A DNA stretch of 64,000 nt from JAGQPD01 sp020426865. Lineage in GTDB: Bacteria > Planctomycetota > Planctomycetia > Pirellulales > Pirellulaceae. The translations under genes and the position numbers were made by a program. Shown piece by piece: positions 53,065 through 61,785 of this stretch. The notes under the pieces are model-generated. The model saw only the letters and a program-made list of their open reading frames with translations, did no database searches and had not been told where the DNA came from. How positions within the stretch are numbered: position 1 is the stretch's first letter; each line of letters starts with the position of its first letter. The DNA lies in NCBI GenBank assembly GCA_041399065.1, contig JAWKTN010000007.1:248001-312000 (forward strand). The letters are read 5' to 3'.

Positions 53065-53466
53065 CTACGCAAAGACCACTAGAACTTGACCGTTCTTCAC
53101 GGAATCGCCAACCTGTGCTCGAATCTCGGCGATCTTGCCAGCGACGGGGGCTGTAATCACTGTTTCCATTTTCATCGCCTCGAGAACCAGCAGGACGTCA
53201 TCGACCTGGATCGACTGGCCGGCCTGAACGGGCACTTTCACGACCACTCCGGAGATGGGACTGCGGCAGACTTTGGATTCATCGGCGACGCGCTCCTGTC
53301 CCGCTCCAGCCGGTGACGCTGCACTTCCGGACGGACCTGATGCTGCGCGCGGAGCGGCCCCACCTCCCCCCACCGGAGGAACGTACGTCGGCTGACGTGC
53401 TTCGGGTTGGTCCACTTCGACATCAACTTCGTAAATCTGACCATCTACGGTAATCTTTAGTTTCAC
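53065..53466 (-). CDS. Biotin carrier protein, transcarboxylase 1.3S-like
   Basis: 133 aa from a GTG with TAGGAG upstream. M-K-L-K-I-T-V-D-G start, a Pro/Ala/Gly-rich hinge at about 30-65, then a biotinyl domain with V-L-E-A-M-K-M-E-T (the biotinylated lysine). The N-terminus, hinge and domain order match the 1.3S subunit of Propionibacterium transcarboxylase as I remember it, which has 123 aa. It would shuttle CO2 between the 5S and 12S subunits encoded upstream in the same operon. Confidence 0.9.
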   Translation of the reverse strand: MKLKITVDGQIYEVDVEVDQPEARQPTYVPPVGGGGAAPRAASGPSGSAASPAGAGQERVADESKVCRSPISGVVVKVPVQAGQSIQVDDVLLVLEAMKMETVITAPVAGKIAEIRAQVGDSVKNGQVLVVFA

Positions 53467-53475
53467 CGCGAGCTC

Positions 53476-53790
53476 CTAGCGATGTTGAACTTGAAGGTTG
53501 TGGGAAGCTTGAATGGTAGCGCGGCCATTTTGCAGCCACGACATGCTGCCAATCAAACGCACTTGACGGATATGGGGTGTGACCCCCAAATAGGCCGCAA
53601 TGGCGGCGGAGATCACCGATAACGTTTGCTCGTCTATTTGCGGTATTGACCGGCGATCCTGAACCACGCCGGAAATCGCGCCAACTTGCGACTCAAGGGT
53701 CACCACACGGTCGGCCAACCGGGCGAAGTCCTGCCGCAAAGCGGTGACGGCTTCGAGCAGTTGCTGCATAGTCTGTTCGGTTTGAGGCAT
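53476..53790 (-). CDS. Small accessory subunit of acyl-CoA carboxylase/transcarboxylase
   Basis: 104 aa from the ATG at 53790; a GTG at 53802 is possible. The first half is a coiled-coil-like helix (L-L-E-A-V-T-A-L-R-Q-D-F-A-R-L-A-D-R-V). The second half has I-S-A-A-I-A-A-Y-L-G and W-L-Q-N-G-R-A-T-I-Q-A-S-H. This resembles the short soluble C-terminal motif of OadG/MmdD-type decarboxylase subunits (A-A-I-A-A-Y...W...G-R). There is no membrane helix. It lies between the 12S and 1.3S genes (9 bp before the latter) and probably helps assemble the complex. Confidence 0.6.
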   Translation of the reverse strand: MPQTEQTMQQLLEAVTALRQDFARLADRVVTLESQVGAISGVVQDRRSIPQIDEQTLSVISAAIAAYLGVTPHIRQVRLIGSMSWLQNGRATIQASHNLQVQHR

Positions 53791-53894
53791 GTTTCTATTC
53801 ACTTCTTCGCAAACTTGTTTTCCACGGGATTCGAATCACGGTCCATCGGACGGTCGCGTCTGGTCTCGACCGGTCCCCCAACCGGGCCGGACGA

Positions 53895-55457
53895 CTACAG
53901 TGGAATCAGACCGTGTTTCTTCGGTGGTCGTTGGTCACGTTTGCTCTGCAGGTACTCCAGTGCCCTCGCCAAGTAGCGACGGGTCTCTGACGGTTCGATG
54001 ATCTCATCCACAAGTCGCCGCCCGGCGGCGACATACGGGGAGGCGAACGCCTCACGATATTTCGTGATCAATTCGGACCGTCGAGTGGCCCGGTCTTGGG
54101 CTTCATCCATCTCCTTGCGGAACACGATTTCCACGGCCCCTTCGGCCCCCATGACCGCGACTTCGGCGGTGGGCCACGCGAATGACCGGTCGGCCCCTAG
54201 GTCTTTGGAACACATGGCAACATGTGCCCCGCCATACGACTTCCGCAAGATCACTTGGATCTTCGGTACCGTCGCCGCGGAATAGGCGAAGAGCAATTTA
54301 GCCCCGTTACGAATAATCCCACCGTATTCCTGCTCGACGCCCGGCAAGTACCCGGGCACATCGACGAAGGTGATAATGGCGATATTAAAAGCGTTGCAGA
54401 ATCGAATGAATCGAGCGGCCTTGTTGGCGGCATTGATATCGATGGCCCCGGCCATCACGGCGGGTTGATTGGCAATGATCCCGACGGTTCGTCCCAGGAT
54501 CCGTGCGAACCCAACAACCATATTCATGGCATACCCCGATTGCACTTCGAGGAAATCACCTTTGTCGACGATATTCGTGATCACGCTACGAACGTCGTAG
54601 CCATGCTTGGGGTCTACCGGGACAATGTCGTCCAACTTTGGATTCGGATCCACATCGCCATCGTGCGGCAAGCGAGGCGGTTCCTCCAGATTGTTCGACG
54701 GCAAAAAACTCAACAGACGCCGACACAAATAGGTCGCCTCTTGATCATCATCGGCGATGAAATGGACGACCCCCGAGTGCGTCATATGGGCATCGGCGCC
54801 CCCCAAGGCCTCGGCCGAAATGTCTTCGCCCGTCACCTGCTTGATTACCTGCGGACCGGTGATAAACATCTGCGCTTTTCGCGTTTGGATAATAAAGTCG
54901 GTAAGGGCAGGGGAGTACGACGCACCGCCAGCACACGGCCCACAGATCAGCGATACCTGCGGCACGGCCCCGGAGAGCATGACATTGGAAAAGAACACCT
55001 GGCCGTAACCCGACAAGGAATCAATCCCCTCTTGAACGCGGGCGCCCCCGGAATCGTTGACGAACACAAACGGGCTACCGGTTTCCAACGAACGACGCAT
55101 GACCTCGGCGACCTTCAGCGAATGAACTTCACCCGCTGAGCCACCCAGAACGGTAAAATCCTGACTCGCCAAGTGAATCAACCGACCGTCGACCGTCGCT
55201 GCACCTGTCACGACGCCGTCGGCCGGCACCTCTTTCCCCTCCATACCGAAATGGGTTTGCCGGTGCTGAGCAAACAAACCGAACTCTTCAAAACTGTCTG
55301 CATCGACCAATGCGTCGACCCGCTGCCGCGCCGTCAGCTTTCCCTGTTTTTGCTGCTTCGCTAATCGTTCCGGCCCACCACCTTGCTGCAGGTGTTCGCG
55401 TTTGGCACGCATATCGCTAATCAATGCCTTCATCGTCGCCGGCTTGCCATTGGTCAT
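53895..55457 (-). CDS. mmdA: Methylmalonyl-CoA carboxyltransferase 12S subunit (MmdA type)
   Basis: 520 aa, crotonase-fold carboxyltransferase. N-D-S-G-G-A-R-V-Q-E-G-I-D-S-L-S-G-Y-G, G-P-C-A-G-G-A-S-Y-S-P-A-L-T-D, D-V-P-G-Y-L-P-G-V-E-Q-E-Y-G-G and the C-terminal P-x-K-K-H-G-L-I-P. The stretch S-F-L-P-S-N-N-L-E-E-P and D-I-V-P-V-D closely follows the Propionibacterium 12S subunit from memory, more than the PccB at 42881 does. It moves CO2 between methylmalonyl-CoA and biotin. Confidence 0.9.
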   Translation of the reverse strand: MTNGKPATMKALISDMRAKREHLQQGGGPERLAKQQKQGKLTARQRVDALVDADSFEEFGLFAQHRQTHFGMEGKEVPADGVVTGAATVDGRLIHLASQDFTVLGGSAGEVHSLKVAEVMRRSLETGSPFVFVNDSGGARVQEGIDSLSGYGQVFFSNVMLSGAVPQVSLICGPCAGGASYSPALTDFIIQTRKAQMFITGPQVIKQVTGEDISAEALGGADAHMTHSGVVHFIADDDQEATYLCRRLLSFLPSNNLEEPPRLPHDGDVDPNPKLDDIVPVDPKHGYDVRSVITNIVDKGDFLEVQSGYAMNMVVGFARILGRTVGIIANQPAVMAGAIDINAANKAARFIRFCNAFNIAIITFVDVPGYLPGVEQEYGGIIRNGAKLLFAYSAATVPKIQVILRKSYGGAHVAMCSKDLGADRSFAWPTAEVAVMGAEGAVEIVFRKEMDEAQDRATRRSELITKYREAFASPYVAAGRRLVDEIIEPSETRRYLARALEYLQSKRDQRPPKKHGLIPL

Positions 55458-55540
55458 AATTGACGCTTCCTTTTCAATTCAGGCCCCACGGATCAAACTC
55501 ACTCGGAATCCACACCATCGGCAACAACGGCCCCCAGGTA

Positions 55541-57046
55541 CTATGCTGGTTCGACCGTCACCTGTCTCGCCAGCCCACCAACCGTCACTCGATACTTGAC
55601 CGGACCGGTAAGCTTGCTGCTGCTCTGTGTCCCTTCCTTCTTGACCGCCGTTTCGGCCGCCAACTGTTCGGCGGTCTTACTGACATTCTTCGGCCCTTCA
55701 CTGCGATGGGCAAAGAACTTGGGAGCGACCTGCGGAAACATGGCATACGTCAGGACGTCTTCATCCGAACCGTTGCACCCGTCCAGGGCAAGTGCTTGCG
55801 TGCGTAACGCATCCCATTCGGGGTGCAGCAGGTCGGCGGGCCGTATGTCGATCGCTTCTTTCTTGGCATGAGCGGCCGCCAGTTTCATCACCTCCGCAGA
55901 TCGTTCGCCAATCGTCTTGCCGTAATATCCCAACATCAAATCGGCGAATTCGCCGGTCAGCGCTTTGTACCGCCCCATCAACACATTGAACACCGCTTGC
56001 GTACCAACGATTTGACTGGAAGGCGTCACCAGCGGCGGATACCCGGCGTCCATTCGCACGCGAGGTACCTCTTCGAGCACCTCCCGCACTCGATCTCCCG
56101 CCCCTTGCTGCCGCAACTGGCTTTCCATATTCGAAATCATTCCACCAGGGATCTGACTATCGAAAATGTCGGTCTCCACACCAATGAATTTCGATTCGAA
56201 CTCCGAATACCGCGGCCGAACGTCGGCGAAATGATTCTTGATCTGGTGCAGACAATCCTTGTCCAGACTGGTCGTGTATCCCGTCCCTTCCAGCATTTCC
56301 ACAAGCGCCTCGGTCGGATTGTGCCCCGGTCCCAAGCTCAATGACGAAATGGCGGTGTCCACGATATCGGCTCCCGCCTCGATCGCCTTCATCAAGCTCA
56401 CCATTGTCACGCCCGTCGTCGAATGAACGTGGACATGAACGAGCATCTCCTTACCGCACTTCTTCTTGATTCCCTTCACCAGATCGTACGCGGGCTGCGG
56501 CCGCAGTAACGCCGCCATATCTTTGATACAGATCGAATCGCACCCCATCTCCTGCAATTGCTTGGCCATATCCACAAACTTATCGACCGTGTGCAACGGC
56601 GACACGGTATAGCAAATCGTCCCCTCCGCGTGCTTGCCAGTTCGTCGAACCGCCTGCATGGCACGTTGCAGATTGCGTACGTCGTTCAGCGCGTCAAACA
56701 CGCGAAATACGTCCATCCCGTTTTCCGCCGCCTTCTCGACAAACCGATCGACAACCGTGTCCTCGTAGTGCCGATATCCCAACAGGTTCTGCCCACGCAA
56801 CAGCATCTGCAACCGCGAATTCGGCATCAACTTGCGAAACGTCCGCAGTCGCTCCCATGGGTCTTCATTCAAGAAGCGAATGCACGAGTCGTACGTCGCG
56901 CCCCCCCAACATTCGACGCTCCAGAAGCCCGCCCGATCCACAGCTTCGCAAATCGGCACCATGTCTTCCATCGCCATCCGCGTTGCCAATAAACTCTGAT
57001 GGCCATCTCGCAGTGCCAACTCCGTTACTTCCACCTTACGCGCCAT
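55541..57046 (-). CDS. Transcarboxylase 5S subunit / pyruvate carboxylase subunit B-like
   Basis: 501 aa from the ATG at 57046, preceded by AGGAG; the longer frame runs into the ubiB-like gene and is rejected. The TIM barrel starts L-R-D-G-H-Q-S-L-L-A-T-R-M. C-I-K-D-M-A holds the carboxylated lysine, and V-H-V-H-S-T-T-G supplies the metal histidines. G-G-M-I-S-N-M-E-S-Q-L and P-S-S-Q-I-V-G-T-Q-A-V follow. It ends G-P-V-K-Y-R-V-T-V-G-G without a biotin domain. Length and motifs fit the 5S subunit of Propionibacterium transcarboxylase (about 505 aa), which carboxylates pyruvate to oxaloacetate. OadA or PycB are alternatives, but they usually carry a fused biotin domain. Confidence 0.88.
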   Translation of the reverse strand: MARKVEVTELALRDGHQSLLATRMAMEDMVPICEAVDRAGFWSVECWGGATYDSCIRFLNEDPWERLRTFRKLMPNSRLQMLLRGQNLLGYRHYEDTVVDRFVEKAAENGMDVFRVFDALNDVRNLQRAMQAVRRTGKHAEGTICYTVSPLHTVDKFVDMAKQLQEMGCDSICIKDMAALLRPQPAYDLVKGIKKKCGKEMLVHVHVHSTTGVTMVSLMKAIEAGADIVDTAISSLSLGPGHNPTEALVEMLEGTGYTTSLDKDCLHQIKNHFADVRPRYSEFESKFIGVETDIFDSQIPGGMISNMESQLRQQGAGDRVREVLEEVPRVRMDAGYPPLVTPSSQIVGTQAVFNVLMGRYKALTGEFADLMLGYYGKTIGERSAEVMKLAAAHAKKEAIDIRPADLLHPEWDALRTQALALDGCNGSDEDVLTYAMFPQVAPKFFAHRSEGPKNVSKTAEQLAAETAVKKEGTQSSSKLTGPVKYRVTVGGLARQVTVEPA

Positions 57047-57048
57047 AT

Positions 57049-58647
57049 CTATACACTCCTGAAAATCGGCAACGGGCTTGCGACTATCTCCGACATCTGC
57101 ATCCACGCGGTGACTCCGCGATAGGCAACCGTCGACGGGATCCGTTGCGCCCAATGTATCAAGTCGAAATTCGATATCCGAGTACCAAAGCGGTGGTCCG
57201 GCGGCATGATCCACCGTACCGGCCACTCAGCAAGAAACTGCCAAACGAATTCGCGGACCATCTCCTTGTCCAGTACTGCAGCATTTCCGGCCATTGAGCA
57301 CAACAACCCCTCAAGGGTCAGTAGCGTCTTGCGGAACATCATCAAATCGGGTTCGAACCGCAGTTTACCGAGTTCGTACGACTTGTCCATCAGGTCTGTC
57401 AACCAACGGCTACCCGGATATTCTCCACGAACAATCCGCTGCAAGAATTGATGCACTGTTGACTTCAAACCTTGTCGGTCCACGTCCGCCGAAATCGAAA
57501 GCCCCAAAAGTGCCGACTCAATACCCACCGCGTCCGTCACCGCCGCCGACAGCGCCAACTGGACCATCAGCCGGCGCGCCGACTCGCTCAATCTACCCGC
57601 CAAACTCCAATCCAGCAGCGCGACGCGTCCATCCCGCGTCAACATGATGTTCCCTGCGTGCGGGTCGGCGTGAAACAAAGCGTGCCCGCTGCGAGCAAGA
57701 AACGGCCTGGCGATCAGCGTTCGTGCAACGGTACGGGCCAAGCGTGTCGCCGAGGGTACCGCGATTCCTGATTGGCGAAACACGTGGCTCTCGGTAATCT
57801 TCACGCCTTCGACCCGCTCCATCGCGGTCACGCGCGGAGAACACGGCTCCAGAAGGCGGGGGATCAACACTGCCGGGTCGTCACCATAACAGGCGTCTGC
57901 CTCTCGTAGGTGTTGCTGTTCCAGGTCCAGACGCACTTCGGCGGCCAGACACTCGCTGACCTGGCGGAACGTATCACCGTAGTCGAGCACGGGAATCCGC
58001 AGCGACTCGCACGATTCATCCAGAAACACGCCAACTTGCTGCAACAGTTCCAATTCGTACAACAGTGTTTCGCGGATGTGCGGCTTGAGGACCTTGAAGA
58101 CCCCCCGATCTCGATCGGCGTCGGCTTGTTGTGTCGGTCCTGTCCGGCGAAACGGCACCACCACTGCGACGCTTGCCTCCGCCAACGCTGGGTATTCCAA
58201 TTCAATACCTTGCAGTTCGAGGCATCCGAGCTCGCATTGCAGTTGCTCGCGAATGGTCCGCCACGGAAGGGAAGGAGGGAGTGCCTCAAGCTGTTGCAGC
58301 TGGAGCCGAAACTCCAATGGCAATCGTGTGTCACGCGCCAGGACTTGTCCCAGTTTGTGCAAGACCGGCGACTGACGCGCGAGTCGACCGAGGCGCATGG
58401 AGATGGGGGTCAGCGGCGGCAGCCCCGATTGTTCGTCCAAAATGGCACGTTGCTGCGTTTGCGGCAAGCGATCGAGAAAGAAGGCCAAGGCGGCACGGAT
58501 CGGCGCCGCCAAGTTTTGGTGCCCTTGCGGAAGGACGTTCGCAAGGGCAGCATCGTCCAACAATTTCGCCCAACTCACCGTCGTCCCTACTTTCGCAAAC
58601 TTCCCTCGAACTTGTCTCACCCCAAGACAATCCACGGACTCCGTCAC
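57049..58647 (-). CDS. UbiB/ABC1 (AarF) family kinase-like protein
   Basis: 532 aa from a GTG 6 bp after phaC, with the 5S start 2 bp past its stop. The UbiB-specific K98-L-G-Q101 motif lies in L-H-K-L-G-Q-V-L-A-R-D-T-R-L-P. The catalytic H-A-D-P-H-A-G-N is near 325-332, but the metal-binding D-F-G is D-W-S, in L-L-D-W-S-L. No C-terminal paired membrane helices are obvious. UbiB proteins are atypical kinases or ATPases acting on quinone or lipid metabolism; why one sits between phaC and transcarboxylase genes is unclear. Confidence 0.85.
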   Translation of the reverse strand: MTESVDCLGVRQVRGKFAKVGTTVSWAKLLDDAALANVLPQGHQNLAAPIRAALAFFLDRLPQTQQRAILDEQSGLPPLTPISMRLGRLARQSPVLHKLGQVLARDTRLPLEFRLQLQQLEALPPSLPWRTIREQLQCELGCLELQGIELEYPALAEASVAVVVPFRRTGPTQQADADRDRGVFKVLKPHIRETLLYELELLQQVGVFLDESCESLRIPVLDYGDTFRQVSECLAAEVRLDLEQQHLREADACYGDDPAVLIPRLLEPCSPRVTAMERVEGVKITESHVFRQSGIAVPSATRLARTVARTLIARPFLARSGHALFHADPHAGNIMLTRDGRVALLDWSLAGRLSESARRLMVQLALSAAVTDAVGIESALLGLSISADVDRQGLKSTVHQFLQRIVRGEYPGSRWLTDLMDKSYELGKLRFEPDLMMFRKTLLTLEGLLCSMAGNAAVLDKEMVREFVWQFLAEWPVRWIMPPDHRFGTRISNFDLIHWAQRIPSTVAYRGVTAWMQMSEIVASPLPIFRSV

Positions 58648-58653
58648 TTGCTG

Positions 58654-59754
58654 TCAATCGGACCTGGTCGCTAACCAGGCGTCGATGTGCGGCCACGTGT
58701 TCTTCTCAGCACCCCGACCGGCCATGATACCGATGTGCCCACCGCGCACCCGGAAGATTTCTTTATCGGCGGTTCCTAGATGCTGCATTACCGCTTCTGA
58801 CTGACAGGGAGGCGTAATGTGGTCGGACTCGGCAATCACGTTCAATACGCTAGCGGTAAGGTTTCCCAGCTTCACCGGTTCGCCGGAAACATGGAGGTTG
58901 CCCTTGATCAAACGGTTCTCTTTGTAGAAGTCGTTGATCAGTTGACGATATGCTCCGCCGGCCATGGGGATGATATCCCGAACCCAAGTGTTCATGGCAT
59001 GCCAGGCTTCAATGGTCCCATCGTTTTCGATGTTGTCCCACAGACTGACATAGGTCCCCACGTAGTTTTCGATTGGCTTCAGCATCTTCGCGCCGGCATC
59101 GATCATTTCCCCGGGCACATTGCCAAAGGTTTCCACGATCCGATCGGCGTTAAATTCCGGGGCGCTGGTCCAACGACTGAACCCGCCGACGGAACGATCA
59201 GAGAAATCCAGCGGCGCCGTCAGCAGGATGAGGTTCTTCAGGCCGTCGTTGGGTCGCAGGCATGCATAGAGCGTGCTGATCAGCGCTCCCAGGCACCAAC
59301 CGAGCATGCTGATCTGCTCGGCCCCGGTCACAGCCTTGACCTTTCGCACAACACGGGGAAGGTACTGGCCGGCGTAGGTATCGAACGAATGGTTGGCATC
59401 CTCCGGACCGGGAATCCCCCAGTCCAACAGAAAGATGTCATACCCCTTGGCCAACATATACTCCACAAAGCTATGCCCGGGCCGCAGGTCCAACACGTAC
59501 GGCCGATTCATGATCGCAAACACGAGCAACAAGGGCACGCGATGTCGCTGCTCTTCCGGTACCGGCGAAACATATCGGTACAGCTTCGCCTTGTTCAAGG
59601 TCCATACGAGATCCTTTTGCGTTTGCGCGATCTTGGCATCGGTCGTCAACAGCCGAGTAAACGTTTGTGCTTTGCTGACGTTCCGCTGCCATTCCTCGAT
59701 CGGATTCGGAATGCGTGCAGCACCGTTGTCGTTGGTAGTAGCGGATTCAGTCAT
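58654..59754 (-). CDS. phaC: Class III-type polyhydroxyalkanoate synthase PhaC
   Basis: 366 aa from the ATG at 59754, behind GAGGGGAAG. The lipase-like box G-W-C154-L-G has cysteine as nucleophile, as in all PHA synthases. A-E-S-D-H-I-T-P-P gives the catalytic aspartate and G-G-H-I-G-I the histidine. The length of about 360 aa fits class III/IV PhaC, which needs a PhaE or PhaR partner; a short PhaE-like gene precedes it. It polymerises (R)-3-hydroxyacyl-CoA into storage granules. Confidence 0.93.
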   Translation of the reverse strand: MTESATTNDNGAARIPNPIEEWQRNVSKAQTFTRLLTTDAKIAQTQKDLVWTLNKAKLYRYVSPVPEEQRHRVPLLLVFAIMNRPYVLDLRPGHSFVEYMLAKGYDIFLLDWGIPGPEDANHSFDTYAGQYLPRVVRKVKAVTGAEQISMLGWCLGALISTLYACLRPNDGLKNLILLTAPLDFSDRSVGGFSRWTSAPEFNADRIVETFGNVPGEMIDAGAKMLKPIENYVGTYVSLWDNIENDGTIEAWHAMNTWVRDIIPMAGGAYRQLINDFYKENRLIKGNLHVSGEPVKLGNLTASVLNVIAESDHITPPCQSEAVMQHLGTADKEIFRVRGGHIGIMAGRGAEKNTWPHIDAWLATRSD

Positions 59755-59837
59755 AACCACTTCCCCTCACTATGTCGGGCGGAAAAAACGCATCTTGAGG
59801 AAATCGTCTGCGTTTTGGCCGTCTGCTATTTCTTCTG

Positions 59838-60167
59838 CTATTTCTTCAAAACTGTGTCTATTTTTGCTTCCATGTCGTCCAATCGCATTTCGATATTCGT
59901 CAGACGTTCCCCGAGGCGATGCAAGTCATCGGCACAGGGAAGCTTCCATTGTGCCAACGTTTGGGTCATCGCCGACTGGATGGCTTTTTGAAATGGTGCC
60001 GACGAGCTTAACCAGGCATCGAGCATCGCACCGGTTGATTTCGCGTACGCATCGGTGTTGACCAATTGCGTCATCGATTTGGCCCAGGCGTCCATGCCGT
60101 TGTCGCGCATTTCCTTAAAGACCCCCGTCGGATCGAACGGGTTGAACGATTCAGGTTTTTGAGTCAT
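59838..60167 (-). CDS. Very short PhaE-like PHA synthase partner
   Basis: 109 aa from the ATG at 60167 (GAGGA ribosome site). M-x-x-x-A-x-W-A-K-S-M-T-Q-L-V-N-T-D-A-Y near the N-terminus and R-L-G-E-R-L-T-N-I-E-M-R-L-D-D-M-E-A-K at the C-terminus match the ends of class III PhaE, but the usual length is about 350 aa. The central domain is missing in full while the frame is intact. It lies 83 bp before phaC. It probably activates PhaC; a phasin-like role is the alternative. Confidence 0.75.
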   Translation of the reverse strand: MTQKPESFNPFDPTGVFKEMRDNGMDAWAKSMTQLVNTDAYAKSTGAMLDAWLSSSAPFQKAIQSAMTQTLAQWKLPCADDLHRLGERLTNIEMRLDDMEAKIDTVLKK

Positions 60168-60193
60168 CACAAGTCCTCACACAAATTCTCGCT

Positions 60194-60937
60194 TTACATG
60201 AAAGCTCCACCATTGACATTGATCTGCTGACCGGTGATATAGTTGGCACCGCCGGCAAGAAAAACGACCGCTTCCGCGATCTCGTCTGGAGTTCCAAAGC
60301 GGCCCAAGGGAATGCGGCCATGGATCTGCTCGCGAACGTCGGCCGGAATCTTTGCCGCCATGTCGGTTTCCGTGAAGCCGGGAGCAACCGTGTTGACGGT
60401 AATATTGAACCTAGCAAGTTCGAGCGCAGCCGTTTTGGTAAACGCAATGATACCACCTTTGCTGGCACTGTAATTGGCCTGGCCGAACGACGGGATTTGC
60501 CCGTTCATGGAACTAATATTGACGATCCGTCCCCACTTTTGTTCGGTCATTTTGGGAATGACGGCGGACGTGCAATAGAAGACGGGATTGAGGTTCGTCT
60601 GAATCACGGTATCCCAATCATCGGCAACCATTTTACGAATCGACTTATCGCGAGTGATCCCGGCATTGTTGACCAGGATATCGATGCTGCCGAGCTGTTC
60701 GACCACCGATTGGATCATGGCCTTGGCAGCGTCCGGCGACGATATATCGGCCTTGGCCAGGATCGCAGTGCCGCCCGCTTTGGCGATTTCGTCGACAACC
60801 TCTTGCGCTTTGGCGTCGCTACTTTGATAGTTGATGGCGACCTTCGCGCCTTCGTTCGCCAAGGCAACGGCGATCGCCCGACCGATCCCTCGCGATGCTC
60901 CTGTGACGACAGCGACTTTTCCGTCTAGCTTACCCAT
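60194..60937 (-). CDS. phaB: Acetoacetyl-CoA reductase (SDR)
   Basis: 247 aa from the ATG at 60937, preceded by GAGGAG at 6 bases; the upstream ATG at 60952 overlaps that ribosome site and is rejected. T-G-A-S-R-G-I-G-R binds NADPH. N-N-A-G-I-T-R-D, S-S-M-N-G and Y-S-A-S-K (Tyr-Lys pair) are typical of the PhaB/FabG group. In this operon, between thiolase and PHA synthase genes, it should reduce acetoacetyl-CoA (or 3-ketovaleryl-CoA) to the (R)-3-hydroxyacyl-CoA monomer. Confidence 0.9.
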   Translation of the reverse strand: MGKLDGKVAVVTGASRGIGRAIAVALANEGAKVAINYQSSDAKAQEVVDEIAKAGGTAILAKADISSPDAAKAMIQSVVEQLGSIDILVNNAGITRDKSIRKMVADDWDTVIQTNLNPVFYCTSAVIPKMTEQKWGRIVNISSMNGQIPSFGQANYSASKGGIIAFTKTAALELARFNITVNTVAPGFTETDMAAKIPADVREQIHGRIPLGRFGTPDEIAEAVVFLAGGANYITGQQINVNGGAFM

Positions 60938-61005
60938 AAAAAAACTCCTCACATCCCCAAATGTACCAACTGAATGATCCCGCCTTACGGCTCCACATGC
61001 CTGAT

Positions 61006-61785
61006 CTAAATTTCGCGCTCAAAGAGAGCGGCAATCCCCTGTCCCCCTCCTATGCACATCGAGACCAACGCCAACCGCCCACCAATGCGCTTCAATTCGT
61101 GCAGCGCCTTGACGACCAAGATCGCTCCCGTCGCACCGATGGGGTGGCCAAGCGAAATCCCGCTGCCATTGGGATTCGTACGATCGGGGGGAAGTTCCAA
61201 TTCGCGACAGACGGCCAATGCCTGAGCCGCGAAGGCCTCGTTGACCTCCAGCACATCAATGTCTGCCAGCGACACACCGGTCTTTCTCAGCAACGAGCGA
61301 ATCGCCGGAATGGGTCCCGTCCCCATCAGCGCCGGATCGACGCCCGCATACGAATAACCCACTAACTTTGCCAATGGCTTCAGCCCCTTGGCACGTGCCT
61401 GGGCCGCTTCCATCAACACGACGGACGCCGCAGCGTCGTTAATACTGGAGGCGTTTCCGGCGGTGACCGTCCCTTCCTTGTCGAACACCGGTTTGAGCTT
61501 GGAAAGTTTTTCCACGGTCGAATCGGGCCGCACCGTCTCGTCCTTGTCAAACACTACGGTTTCGCGTTTCACTTTCACTTCAATCGGTATGATTTGGTCC
61601 TTGAAATAGCCCTTCTCGATTGCTGCAGCCGCACGCTGGTGACTGGCCACCGCCAGCTCGTCCTGCGCCTGCCGCGAAATCCCGTATTTCTTCGCCACGT
61701 TCTCGGCCGTCACCCCCATGTGGTACCCCTGAAACGGATCACTCAAGGCGCCAACCATGACGTCGACCAGAACCGTATCGTTCAT
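61006..61785 (-). CDS. phaA: Acetyl-CoA acetyltransferase, C-terminal fragment (frameshifted phaA)
   Basis: This frame encodes the last 260 residues of a thiolase: M-N-D-T-V-L-V-D, N-A-S-S-I-N-D-A-A-A, E-V-N-E-A-F-A-A-Q, G-H-P-I-G-A-T-G (catalytic His) and C-I-G-G-G-Q-G (second active-site Cys). It continues the N-terminal frame that ends at 61739, with which it overlaps by 47 bp. In an intact gene the two halves would join at R-W-G-x-R-M. The ATG at 61785 is an internal methionine, not a convincing start. Confidence 0.88.
   Translation of the reverse strand: MNDTVLVDVMVGALSDPFQGYHMGVTAENVAKKYGISRQAQDELAVASHQRAAAAIEKGYFKDQIIPIEVKVKRETVVFDKDETVRPDSTVEKLSKLKPVFDKEGTVTAGNASSINDAAASVVLMEAAQARAKGLKPLAKLVGYSYAGVDPALMGTGPIPAIRSLLRKTGVSLADIDVLEVNEAFAAQALAVCRELELPPDRTNPNGSGISLGHPIGATGAILVVKALHELKRIGGRLALVSMCIGGGQGIAALFEREI

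Noticed and set aside
57046..57226. Extended N-terminus of the 5S subunit
   Set aside because: It lies entirely inside the UbiB-like gene; the ATG at 57046 has an AGGAG site and starts the conserved sequence.
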